Notes under the pieces: model-generated | Told to the model about the DNA's origin: nothing | Databases searched by the model: none | What the model saw: the letters and a program-made list of their open reading frames with translations, nothing else | Shown: in pieces, positions 1 through 10,900 of the stretch | Position numbering within the stretch: position 1 is the stretch's first letter | Layout: every line of letters starts with the position of its first letter | Made by a program: the position numbers and the translations under genes | From: Dichomitus squalens LYAD-421 SS1 | Taxonomy: Eukaryota > Basidiomycota > Agaricomycetes > Polyporales > Polyporaceae | Length of the DNA stretch: 46,875 bases | NCBI RefSeq assembly: GCF_000275845.1 | Contig: NW_006766883.1 | Coordinates: forward strand, 966,380-1,013,254 | Direction: 5' to 3'

Positions 1-256
1 CCAATGACCAAGAGGTCGAGATGGGGACTAGGGAGTGCCTAAGGGGGTCCTTATATACTAGAAGGGCTGCTTAGCAACCAAAGACAAGGCGCGAGAGCGA
101 GGCAGTGAAGATGACAAAGGGAGAACAAAGGGCGGGAAGGAAAAGGCAAAGGCATGGTGATCACGGGAACGTAGCATGCGGGTGTGGGAACGTATCTGCA
201 GTGTCCAAACTGGGATGGGCTAAGAAAGGAAATGGTCCGAAAATGGAAGGTGGGCG

Positions 257-3200
257 TCAAGGGGAGGGGAATGGGCGGCAAAAAGGGGCGTCTGTCCAAC
301 GTCCGTGACAACGGCTCGGCTTCCGCGTCCGTGAGCGCTTGGTTGGCAACATCAGGGACGCCGAGAGCTTGCGTTCACGTATGGATTGTTTCCATGTAGA
401 CGATGGCGATGCAGGGCTGAGATTGGCAGGCAAGGGGCTTAAGGGGACCGGGGGTACAGGCACGTTGATGACTGGTTCAGAGTACTGTCGTCGCGGCTTC
501 GCGGCTAGCTTGCTGACACGGAAGAGCGCTTGTTCTTCCACTTCAATGCAACGCGCACAGAAATCCAGGAAGTACTTGTCTTCCGGATTTGGCTGTCTGC
601 TAGGCTGAACGTTCTGCGTCCTGGAGTAGCGGACGACGACGGAGGTGACCACTGCGAGGTGTCGGGGTATATCCAGCAGATGGGGAAGAAGGGGTATGGC
701 CTCGCGATAAAGGACAGGTGCGGTCGCAATTCGGTGCCGTAGAGCATTCATTATTCGAAGTCGTTCGTGCTTATCCGAGGAAAGGGAGAGAGGAGTGGGA
801 GGACCCTTGCCTCCGGGCTCAGGGGTGGAGACCACGACGATGTAGTCAATCATTGCCTGCAAACTACCAGTAAGGAAGTCCTTGACACCACGCATGAATT
901 GCTCCTTCTGCACGGTCTAGATCACGGTCATGAGTACTCGTTGGATGTTACAGAATGGTGACTGCTCACTGGATTAAGGTTAGCGAGGCTCTGAATCACC
1001 TTCGCAATCAACGTGAGACTGCGCTGGACAGCGACATCCGGAAGACCTGACGAATGCGACGTGACTTAGCCTCGAGAGTGGAGAGGAGATAAGCGGAAGA
1101 CACATGCCTGGAAGAAGCCCGAACAGATGAGGGTGCAGGATTGCAGGAACGATGAAGCGCAAGAAACAGAACGCTGACACGCTCTGCCAAGGAAGCTCGC
1201 GATTGCTGTCCTCTCTGACTCGGTATCTGCTCTCCACCAATCGCCGAATGTGCTCGAATAATTTCCGCAGCTCACTGATCCGATACGCTCAGCAGGTGAC
1301 CACGTCAAAACCGGAGACGGTCACTCACGGAGGACATTGTCGCCTCGCGTCATATATGCCGTCCCAGAACTCATGGCACCAGGTGACGAGAAGCTCCACG
1401 TTCTTCTCGACGGCCCTGCCGCCCTTCCCTATGCGCACGGGATCTACCTCGATAGCAACCTTCTCCGAACAGAGGCGCCGAATGGATGTGCCGACGCTCG
1501 CCTCGAGGAATGCCATGCCGTACCATGACATATAGAGTTCGACGGTCTTGGTGAAGACCGTGTTACCTCGGCTGGAACGGAGGACTGTCAATGCCGTGGA
1601 TCGTATGCTTTCTGCACGTCCAATGACTTACAATAACGTATTATGGGCTGGTCCAAGACGCATATAGTCAATCCTGCTCGACGACAACAGACACTGTAGC
1701 AAACTCACATGTCAACGTGCCATCCACTTCTCTGTCCGCTAGCTCCATGATGTTATCCAGCAAGGCGTTCTTGGCAATCGCAATGGACATGATGTTCTGG
1801 TTAACGTTCTTCATCTTGAGCCGCGCCTCCAGCTCGCGCATCCAGTCCAAATGGTTGCGTGAATGCAATGCCTGTGTGAGAAAACCGAAGTATTCGCATT
1901 AGCGTACGTCATATCGCTATTGGGGGACTTAAACGACTTGCCCGCAACATCCGATTGTATGCATGGTATGGCAAGATGATCTCCCTGCAAGAACGTCATT
2001 GAGGCCTCTTCCCGGGACGTGGCTTCCATACTTACTCATCGACTCGGATCTTCAGCCGCATCTCGCCCGCCTGCGTACTGGAAGCCTGGCCGCCATGCAG
2101 GACCGGGAACCAGCCCTCCACAGAGTCCCCCCTCCGGAAGTTCACCAACACGATCGTGACGCTCCCGATGACGGACGGGCGCGTGAGCTTCTTCTCCCTC
2201 CAAACCACGATCTCCAGGTTCTCGAACGGCGGCAGGTCGGCGAGCACGAACCGCTCGTGCCAGTCGGGCGAGCCGATGCCCTTCTTCACCGTCGTGCGCC
2301 CGCAGAGGATGCCGTTGACGACGATCTCGCAGTAGACGTCCATGTCGATCGCGTCCGCCTCCGGGCGCCCGTCCTGCTCGGCCGCGGGGACGTCGTCCGC
2401 CAGCGGGCGCGTCACGCCGAGGTTGCGGCCCTGCAGGCAGGTGAGGTCGACCTGGCGCCACATGCGGTAGAGCCCGCCGTCCTCGGGCGACAGCCAGCGG
2501 CCGTACACCTCTGGCATGGCGTAGGAGCGGAGGAGCGCGAGCCAGGTGTTTGCCATCTCCTCGTCTTCGAACTGGATGTAGAGCGGCTCGGTGGTGGGCG
2601 CCGCGCCGCGCATCTGGCCCCTGTGTGCGTGGAAGTGAGCGAAGCGAAGCGGGCGGACGGCGCTACTGTGGGATCTACGCACGCGACGGAGAATATGGCG
2701 ATGCAATTCCGCCTCTCGAACAGCGAACGATGCGCGGGTCGAATATCTGTATGGTTGAGCAAGTACATGTAGATAGATCGATACAATATGGTGTCCTGTC
2801 GCGCGTCAGCAGCGCATACAGCGGACGCGAGGACGATAGCCACACTCACATCCACATAAATATTCAGCAGGCATCCCTCCTCTTCCTCGACTAGTTTACA
2901 CCTGGCCGGCCGCCACTGCCCCGCCCCGGCGGAGCTGCGCGCAAGCCCGAGCCAGCTTGACTTCTCTGCAGGAGGGAGGTGCGCCCGGAGGCGTGATGAG
3001 AGCGCTCGCTCGACCCGCACGCGCACACATCGTCCGCACCTTTCACCTTCTTCTGCGCCGCGTCCCCATTGCCAGAGGGGACGCGCGCAGCGTCGCGTTT
3101 GTCTGCGCCCTTCTTGGTGGGCGGCTAACACCCCACGGAGGAAGTAGTCAACATGAGGAAGTCGTAAGCGAGATCCAGGGACCGACACATACCCTTCTCA

Positions 3201-3261
3201 AGGCTGAGGCAGCCTTGGCAGAAACGTAGAGTTCCACAGACACGTAGAATTCCTTGTCCAT
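257..3261 (-). CDS. Ras GTPase-activating protein with PH-like and C2 domains
   Basis: Stimulates GTP hydrolysis on Ras-type GTPases and so switches off Ras signalling at membranes. The start at 3261 opens a 23-codon exon (MDKEFYVSVELYV...) ended by a GTATGT donor. A PH-like segment follows (GQWRPARCKLVEEEEG near 2900, then EPLYIQFEDEEMANTW near 2580). Next comes a C2 domain, about 2040-2470 (VDLTCLQGRNL...DVYCEIVVNG...SPDWHERFVLADLP). The RasGAP domain runs from about 1870 to 960: SSRGNTVFTKTVELYM supplies the arginine finger (codon 1568-1570), and FLRFIVPAILHP near 1130 is the family signature. The domain ends with LIAKVIQSLANLN. The C-terminal exon (257-913) has a proline/serine-rich tail. 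I estimate about 800 aa and eight or more introns. The combination of C2 and RasGAP resembles SynGAP/RASA or Bud2-type proteins rather than giant IRA/NF1 proteins. The junctions near 1600-1720 and 2900-3190 are unresolved, so the exact PH segment is uncertain. Confidence 0.9.
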
Positions 3262-4252
3262 CGTCCTGTCGCGTCGACGGTCGAGCGCCGAGATTGTCGG
3301 GAGAAGGGTGATATGGGCGCGCCCGAGATATGAAGCGGACGTCTTGTTTGTGCGAGGGAACACTTCTTGCCCAAACACGTCGGCAAATCGTCCTGAGGGA
3401 GTAGGAATGGGCGGGAGGAGATCAGAGGGCGACGCGGGGGGAAAGACGCGTCTTTGGTGGCCGAGCGGGGGTATAAGATCGGGGACGTCGGGTTGATGAC
3501 GGGTATATGCACAGCTCGTGATGAAGATGGGCTAATTGGCAGGGCAGTGAGAAAGGAGAACGAGAAAGGGGGCGAAGGGGCAGATGAAGATTGGATGCAG
3601 CCAGATTGGCCTCAGAACATAGCAATCGTACAAGGATTGTCGGAGTGCGTAGAAGTGGCTCGGATACGCAGCTGGCCGCCCTCTTTGGGCCGAACTGTAG
3701 GCGCTGCTCCGACCCGTCTGTGGCGCTGGCCGCCCACACGAAGAGTGCCAACAGTGCCTTATATGGCTAACTGCAAGCTGATATATGCCCTCAATACATC
3801 ACCGCCAGTGACATCTCCTCCTCCCACCTAACACCGACGTTCCTGATGCTCGACTTCGACCCTTCGTGAACCGCACACTAACTACTTCCCAGCGGTCGAC
3901 ATCAGCGCCACTAGCGCCGCTGATCAGTGCAAGACGCCGGACACCGGCAGCGTATCGATGAGGCGCAGACCGAGAACGATCCATACGGAAACGGAGGCAT
4001 TTCTCGGGCACAACGCGGAGAGGATGCGCAAATCTATCATCATCACCATGATGTTCGTCTTATTCGTCGCCAAAACAGCCCACAGGAGTACAAATAAGCA
4101 GGGTCTATCGTATAACGGACAGATGGGGCACAACGCAGCGCGGGCGCACAGACAATGCAGATGACGTTGCAGCTTTAGGGTATCAACACGCCCACAACGC
4201 CACCCACGGGAATGCTGAGTTTTTGCGGCCAGTAAGTTATTCACGGACGCAA
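3262..4252. other. Intergenic region, RasGAP promoter and ELO 3' flank
   Basis: About 990 bp between the 5' end of the RasGAP gene and the 3' end of the elongase gene, both on the minus strand. Only short frames occur, with no splice-compatible homology. It presumably holds the RasGAP promoter and 5' UTR and the elongase terminator. I see no RNA gene or repeat here. Confidence 0.5.
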
Positions 4253-5527
4253 TCACTCGGTTTTGTGGCTGCAAAAGTCCATGGTCAGCGCCGTCTGCGG
4301 ACGTGAACAGCGTTCTGTAGCAACTCACCCATTCGCAACACCATTTGCCTTGCCATTGACAATGGGCTTCTTGCCGGCGGGCTTCTTGTACGTCTGGATG
4401 TAGAACTGGATGAACAGGACCAAGTAACTCGAAAGCAGGCCGCATCCAAACAACGCCGCGGTCTCGGTGCCAGCGCATGAGCCGTATGACGGGAGATTTG
4501 GGAAGTACGTTGCTGCGTAATAGTTGTATGCTAAGCAAGGCACAAGTCAGTATATCAATACACACGTGGCTGCAGGCAGACACTCACTGGCGAAGTATAC
4601 GACAAAGAGGTCGATGACGAATTGCGCAATCTGGAAGGTCGTGAGGTATTTCTTCCACTGTACGTCTTGTTAGAGCAGAGCAAGGGGTATAACTGATGCG
4701 CAGAACACGGACCCAAATCTTGGCACCACCAGCAGTAGCATAGTAGTAGTAATCTTATTTGGCGGTGAGTCCGAGTCCGGGAGACATTTGAGACGCAGAC
4801 TGAACGAACTGATTACTCACACATGATCACATGGACGGTCAGGTTGATGGCAATAGGCACCCATTGCTGCGCGCCGGGTATGAGCAATTGCGGCGTCGAC
4901 GTGTCCGATGAGGGGTGTGACTCACAACACTAGTTCTGCCGTTAAGCTGAGTATAGCATAGCAAAGCAGTTGCGGAGTGGTGGAAAACATGCAGGAATGC
5001 TGTGATACGGTCAGTAAATTATCGCCGCATTCAAGACGCGTCGCGTACCAAGGGGCTTCTTCTTGAGAGCGAGGAAGACCGTGTCGATGAGTTCGATGTA
5101 CTTGAAGTAATAGTTGATCATGTAGTAGAATTCGAGCCGCTGTATGCGCATGAGTACGCGCCCTCGAGCCCGGCAGTAGCGCGTCACTCACTTCCGACCA
5201 CATCTTCACATCACAGAGGCCCCAGAAGACACCATGTTTGTGAATCTGGGGAACAACCTCCTCCATTATGAGGAGAACGAGGAGAAGACTGCCGGCGGTG
5301 AGAAAGGCGTTGTGGAGACGGAACAGGAACTGGAGCTTGAACGGTGGCCTGTTCTTCATCCATTTCTGGATACCGAAGATGGTGACGAGGTAGGCGGCGA
5401 GCGTCGGGAACACCTCCTGCGGGGTCGACAGCGGCGTCTTCCCGTTCACGTAATGGGTCAACCGGTGGGGGACACCGAGCGACTTGAGCGGGAGGGTGGA
5501 GAGCAGGAGATCCGCGAGAGGAGCCAT
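4253..5527 (-). CDS. ELO-family very-long-chain fatty acid elongase (3-ketoacyl-CoA synthase)
   Basis: Condenses malonyl-CoA with long-chain acyl-CoA in the ER membrane, the first step of the elongation cycle that feeds sphingolipid synthesis. The catalytic histidine box HVFHH ([15 protein letters not shown]) is encoded near 4970. It is preceded by [20 protein letters not shown] near 5080 and followed by [17 protein letters not shown], all conserved in Elo2/Elo3-type elongases. Several hydrophobic spans are visible ([36 protein letters not shown]). The C-terminus is lysine-rich. I chose the ATG at 5527 (MAPLADLLL); an in-frame ATG at 5581 would add 18 residues. A final 57-bp-class intron (GTGAGT donor, GCTGAC branch, TTTTGCAG acceptor) replaces a readthrough TGA at 4325 with a short last exon, stop 4253-4255. 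About 290 aa in about eight exons, normal for the family. Exact substrate chain length cannot be read. Confidence 0.94.
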
Positions 5528-6460
5528 GGAGGACGTGGTCGACGGGGGAAAGGTGCCAACGCTCTCGACCGAGTTTTTCATCCGCACAAGCGCGTGCTGC
5601 TCTGGGTCGCGTCCGGCATCACCCGGCCAAGTACCGGCCGATTGGTGGGTGCCTCGCCGACGCTGGGCGCGTCAGCAGTGCACGCAGAGCTCTCCATTCC
5701 GCTCGAGACCGTCCCTCCGACCCGCGACGCGTTCTGCGCGTCATCTGTACTCTCCATGGCAGCCATGCACACCACTAGCCATGAACGTAGCCGACATTAT
5801 GCCACGACGCGTTCTGGGGCACGCTCACGTTATCACGGGACGATCCTCGAGCTTGGGTACCTGGATTGGTCATGCCCGTACTTCGAGTGCGTGATTGCCA
5901 CAGCAGCCCGGAATCGGTACGCAATGTCGCATGCTCTCTCCCACGTGTCCACATGCATGGTGTGCAAGTCGCCACGGAGTGTACTACCCTGGTGCATGAT
6001 CGATGACAAGGCTAGCAGTGAGAAGGTTCACGGACGCTGCATTCCCAGTACTCCTATATGGCTGCTAGCAGTGAATGGAACTAGACCTTCATTTGCATGA
6101 CACATGGCTCGTCAGTTCCATGACGGCAAACGACACAACTCTCGAGCATCGGACCAAACGGAAGGCAATCGGACGCGAGTCCAGGCTACGCAGCTGAGCA
6201 GACATGCATGGAAGACGGCGCATCACGCGGTGTACCATGATGCGCTGGACGCGCGAGGCACAAGCGGCATTCAGGAGGAAGGTTCCAGGTTCGCAAGACT
6301 GCGTAACCTAGATATCTATATCCAGAAGAACGTGACCGAAATGGAAACCATGAAGATGATCGAGAAATCCAGAGGAGCCGTGGTTATAGATACATGTCGA
6401 TATGCAGGATTATAGAGAGGACCATGATAGTTGCGACGACACAAAACGAGGAAATCGAAT
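5528..6460. other. Intergenic region with no supported gene
   Basis: About 930 bp upstream of the elongase and downstream of the small minus-strand gene. Frames on both strands are short or are shadows of the elongase first exon. It probably contains the elongase promoter. I found no TATA-like element or repeat worth naming, and no tRNA. Confidence 0.45.
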
Positions 6461-7237
6461 TCACGTAAGGACGAGAGCGTAGCCGTCTGAAAGGTCAGCG
6501 AGCAGGGCTTTCTCCCTACAACGACGACGATGACCGTCAATATCCCAAATCGACGACGGCTTCAAGGAGGGCGTGGTACCACTCACTTTAGATCGAGCTT
6601 CGCGTTCTGCACAGCAGCGAAGGCAGCGGCCCTAACCTTGGAAGCATCTAGGCCAGAAGGGAGCGCACAGATGAGGCACATCGAGCAGTTCGCCGGCTGG
6701 AGCCGATAAGAAGCAGGGATCTAGAAATATGCATGCCGTTCGGCTTCGCCGCGCACGGAGTGGGGGTGGAGGACACTCACCCCGGAGGCGCGGAGGGACT
6801 CCACGAGGTTGTGCACGAACATCAGCGAGCGAGTGCGTAGGTCGTGAAGGTCGTGAAGGTCGGCACCTAAGTACTAGCAGTGAGCACGGATGTGTCGTGT
6901 GACCGGCAAGAGGAGGAAGACGTACAGGTAGGAGAGGAGTGGAAGCCGGTGGGGATGGTGCAATGCAACCTGACGGAGTGCCCGCTTTTCTTGATCAATC
7001 TGGGGTAGGCACGACGTCAGATGGGGCACGACCCATGATGGGAGGGCGTAACGCACTGAGCGAAGGGTTCCACCGCCTCGTTCAGATTGCCCAACTGTAA
7101 CAACAGCGTCGGTCAGTGTTCCGTGAGATCTGACAAGAGTGTCGAACACCAACTTCGTTAAATTCCACGTCCTTGGTTGGACGGTTGGCATCAAGGTGCA
7201 CCTGCAGGTGGACAGAGGGGGGCATCACAGACATCAT
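6461..7237 (-). CDS. Small hypothetical protein, six exons (about 156 aa)
   Basis: I do not recognise this protein. Reading splice signals on the minus strand gives exons 7154-7237, 7057-7094, 6926-6999, 6781-6866, 6587-6720 and 6461-6515. They total 471 nt (156 codons plus TGA). All five introns are 57-71 nt, begin GT and end AG, and the phases agree across every junction; two contain a perfect CTGAC branch site. The start MMSVMPPSVHLQVHLDANRP is followed by a histidine/leucine-rich segment with a duplicated LHD tripeptide (9-nt duplication at 6841-6858). A cysteine-containing stretch (NCSMCLICALP) comes next, then an alanine/lysine-rich segment. There is no clear signal peptide or membrane span. 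A 21-bp tandem repeat lies just upstream of the start. The coherent open frame over six exons argues for a real gene, but homology is unknown and transcript evidence is needed. Confidence 0.5.
6841..6858. repeat. 9-bp direct duplication inside the small gene
   Basis: The unit gtcgtgaag occurs twice in a row. On the minus strand, in exon 4 of the small gene, it duplicates the tripeptide Leu-His-Asp. It looks like a recent replication-slippage event that keeps the frame. Confidence 0.8.
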
Positions 7238-7996
7238 GACGGAACCGTAAGGGTGGGGAGACGAGGGGAGAGGCGGGGTAGATGAGGGGAGAGGCGGGGT
7301 AGATGAGGGGAGAGGCGGGGTAGATGAGGGGACACTGCAACTGGCTAGGGAATGGGGGGAAGGGCCAGGAGCATGTACTTATGGGGTAGATGTAGGCGAA
7401 GTATGTATGTATCCCTCGTTGCAGCCGTCGCGGGGGAATCCGGGGGAAGGAATGGCTACGGACGTGATCGGTGGTCCGGGGTCGTGTTCTCGGTCGCAGG
7501 AATACACCTGCTGGCGCGTTGGCACGGTCAGCCACAGCCTCGGAATATCAGGCCCGTCACGAGGCCTCGAGCTGGGCGGAGCTCGCCCACGACTGGAACT
7601 GTGGTGTTCGACAGGCTGCGACATACGAGGACGGAGCGCCGCTCGACGCCGTGCAGGCAGCTGGACAAGACTGCGCTGGGAACACGGTCCGCGAGGCAAA
7701 ATGCGTGTGGGCAGATCAGTCTCGTCGCGGACTGCACAAAGTCGACTCTAACCTCGGACTCCGGCAGCGCTTCTGGACCGGCACCGATTCGGCGGCAACC
7801 GAGGTGTTCACGGGCGCTAATCCGTCGCGAGCGCCGAGTGCTGGGGGCGGCCATGACGTACGAGCGTGAACTGCACAGTCGCGCGCGCTGCACTGGACAG
7901 TCCAACAATCCCTTACCATCCTCCCACACCTAGATCCCGCACGTCTCTGTATACTATACCCTCTGAAAAGCAGGCGTGTAAGATAGTTTATCCAAC
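7238..7996. other. Divergent intergenic region between small gene and VPS13
   Basis: About 760 bp separating the start of the minus-strand small gene from the VPS13 start. It holds a 21-bp tandem repeat next to the small gene and otherwise only short overlapping frames on both strands without recognisable content. It presumably contains both promoters. Confidence 0.5.
7263..7331. repeat. 21-bp perfect tandem repeat, 3.3 copies
   Basis: Three perfect adjacent copies (7263-7283, 7284-7304, 7305-7325) plus the first six bases of a fourth. The unit starts gaggggagagg and ends ggggtagat, so it is strongly purine-rich on the plus strand and CT-rich on the minus strand. It ends about 25 bp upstream of the small gene's proposed ATG at 7237, placing it in that gene's promoter or 5' UTR. 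CT-rich tracts just upstream of transcription starts are common in fungal promoters. Confidence 0.95.
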
Positions 7997-10900
7997 ATGG
8001 TCTGGTGGTCAGACCCGGGGAAGGAGGTGTTGAATATCGTGCGTGAACCCGACCCCCGATGTTGGCGATGTCTAACTCGTACGCTAGCTGTTCAACCGCG
8101 TCCTCGCCCCGTATGTCGAGAATCTGGATATGAACCAGGTCAACTATGGTATCGGACAAGGTACTTACCTTCGATTACGACGCTTAGGCCGCGTCTCATA
8201 GTCCGCTACAGGCCAGGTTACGCTCAGCAAGCTGCGGTTGAAGAAGGGAGCTCTGGATAAGTTCAGGCTGCCAGTGGACGTCATTGATGGTGTGTTGGTG
8301 TGTAGAAGCTCTCCTCTACTGCAACAACGCTCATTTTGTGCCCAGGTCACTTGGGAAAGCTCTCTCTTTCACTTCATTGGATGAACTTGGGAAACCAGCC
8401 CGTGGAGGTCTTGGTCGAGGATGTGTACCTACTTGTCGTCCCTTCGTCCGAATCTACCTATGATCCCGAAGAAGAGGAGCGCCGTGCACAGGCCGCCAAA
8501 TTCGAGCGTTTGGAGAACGCGGAACTCCTGCACGTCCGAACCCAGACGGGCATGTCTCAAGGTCAGCACGGTGGTCGCGAGTGTACGCGAGGGAAGATAT
8601 TCTGAGAGTATTCCAGATAACCCGCAGTCGCAGGGTCTCATTGCGTCTTTGGTGACTAAGATCATCAACAACTTGCAGGTCACTGTCAGGAATATCCACA
8701 TCCGATACGAGGATAAGTTGAGCGTCCCAGGTGTACGTGGATTGTTCTTCGTCTGGCTCATAGACAGCTGATGACGACACTCACTTTTCTCAGCACCCAT
8801 TTGCTGCTGGCCTCACTCTTGCCGGATTCACCGCCGTATCTGTCAACGAGAACTGGCAGCCTGCCTTCATCGATAGCAAAGCGGGCGCTGTTCATAAGGT
8901 AGAGTTTAATGAACTGCGCACGCTTCACGGACGCTCAATTGGACTCTTCATTCTAGTTAGCGCGTCTAGAATCTCTTGCTGTATACTTCGATACAGACTG
9001 TCAGAGTCTTGCCGGACTCTCGTACCGAGAATTCGTCGAGAACTTTACGGCTCTGGTAAGCCTGATGACCGTCATGGCGTTTTTGGGGTACGAACTCATC
9101 CTGGTATAGATCTCCAAAGGAAGTCGGACCGCATCCCACCAGTTCATCTTGAAGCCAGTCTCGGGCGAGGGCAAGGTGCGTCCGTCGACAGTTTGGGTTC
9201 TCATGACCTAAGTGCGCGCAGATCACAATGAACCACAAATTGGACAAGGAGACACCCCGGTTTGACGTACAACTCTCGTTCGACGAGATCGGCGTCCTCC
9301 TAGATGACAACCAGTACCGAGATGCAATCTCGCTCGTCGACATGTACCACTTCTACATCCGGCAGCACCAGGTAAGCTTTAAACTGTACTCACGCGACCA
9401 GAAAATAGATGTCATGACTTCACACAGTACCAAAAATACCGTCCACCCGCGGAGGAACTTCAGAGCAATCGCCCCAAGGCCCTCTTGAACTTCGCTACCA
9501 CGGCTATCTTGGATGAAGTCCGGGAACGCAAGCGGAAATGGACGTGGGCTTACTTCGCGGAGCGGCGGGACGATCGCCTGCGCTATGTTGACCTATTCAA
9601 AAAGAAGCAGCTGGGCTCTTTGACAGGCACGGTAAGTATAGGCGAGCTATTCCGGGAACGATGCTCACGCCGTGCCTGCAGGACGTGGGCTTGTTCGATG
9701 CCCTGGAAAGGAAGCTCTCCTACGAAGATCTCCGCTTCTACCGCTCTATAGCTCGGTCCCAGCTCCGCAAGGACATGGCCACACGCAGGAAGCTTGAGGA
9801 AGAGCGGAAGGAGAGCCAGCCGCAGAATAGCAGCTCGTGGTCTTCGTGGCTTTGGGGTTCATCTTCTTCTACCGACAGTTCCGGTTCCAGCACCGAGGAG
9901 ACCGCGTTCACCGGAGAGATGACGGACGAGCAGCGAAAGCAGCTCTATGAGGCACTTGACTTTGACGAAAAGGCTGCCCTGGCGGAGTCGCTCGACACCC
10001 CTCGTGACGCGCTGAAGGCGCGGGTCAAGGCGCAGCTCAACCGTGGGTCGTTCGCGCTGAAGACAGACCCCCACGGCACCAATAGCGATATCATCTCGGT
10101 CAGTTTCGACGTCTTCCAGGCGACGTTCTTGCAACGCCAGGACAACTTCGAGACGTCCTTGTCCCTAGGCGGCTTTGCTGTCCGCGATGGCACGACGACG
10201 AACACAGCGTACCCGCTCATCGTCCACGTGCAAGAGAAGCGCAGTCATAGTCAGATTGTCAAGACGCTCCCGGTCGACGACAAGAATCATAGCATCCCCG
10301 AACTGCCTGATCCATTTTTCTTCCTGAAGTTCGAACAGAATCCTCTCGATGGGCGTGCGGACAACGCATTGACGTTTCGCATGAGATACATGGAGATCGT
10401 CTACCACAAGGGCTATGTTGAGGCAGTGTACAAGTTTTTCAAGCCGCCTGCTAGTCAACTCGAGTCTGTTGAAGCTCTTTTGGTACGCAGAGCGTTCGAC
10501 CACGTGGGCCCCGTACTCAACTTGGTCCTAGGATGCGGCCAGTCAAACGCTCGAGAACCTACAGAAGGAGACGAGGATAGGTTTGGAATACGCTCTGCAG
10601 ACACACAAGACCGTCGACGTACAGATGGACCTTAATGCACCAATCATCATTGTCCCGGAGGAGTACGTTGATTCTAGCAGGGCCGGCGTCGTGCGTAGCT
10701 TGCTCATGGACTTTACGCAGTGTCACGACCACCCACTGCAAGCATTTGATCGTCGATGCGGGTCACATTTCGATTGTCAGCGAGCTCGCGAGCAAGGAGG
10801 CCATTCGCGAGATTCAGTTGAAACGCAAGAAGCAGTATACGGAAGCTGACTACAAGCATCTCGAGTCCATGATGTACGACCGTCTCAAGGTCCAGCTGGA

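Noticed and set aside
1963..2772. 269-codon plus-strand frame opposite the RasGAP gene
   Set aside because: Antisense shadow of the C2-domain exon; the minus-strand translation has clear C2 and PH-like motifs.
5581..5587. Upstream start for the elongase at 5587
   Set aside because: The codon at 5585-5587 is GTG, not ATG. The first in-frame ATG is at 5581, and 5527 gives the more usual N-terminus.
5234..6100. 288-codon plus-strand frame near the elongase start
   Set aside because: About 350 bp is antisense to the elongase first exon, and the remainder has no recognisable content or conserved start context.
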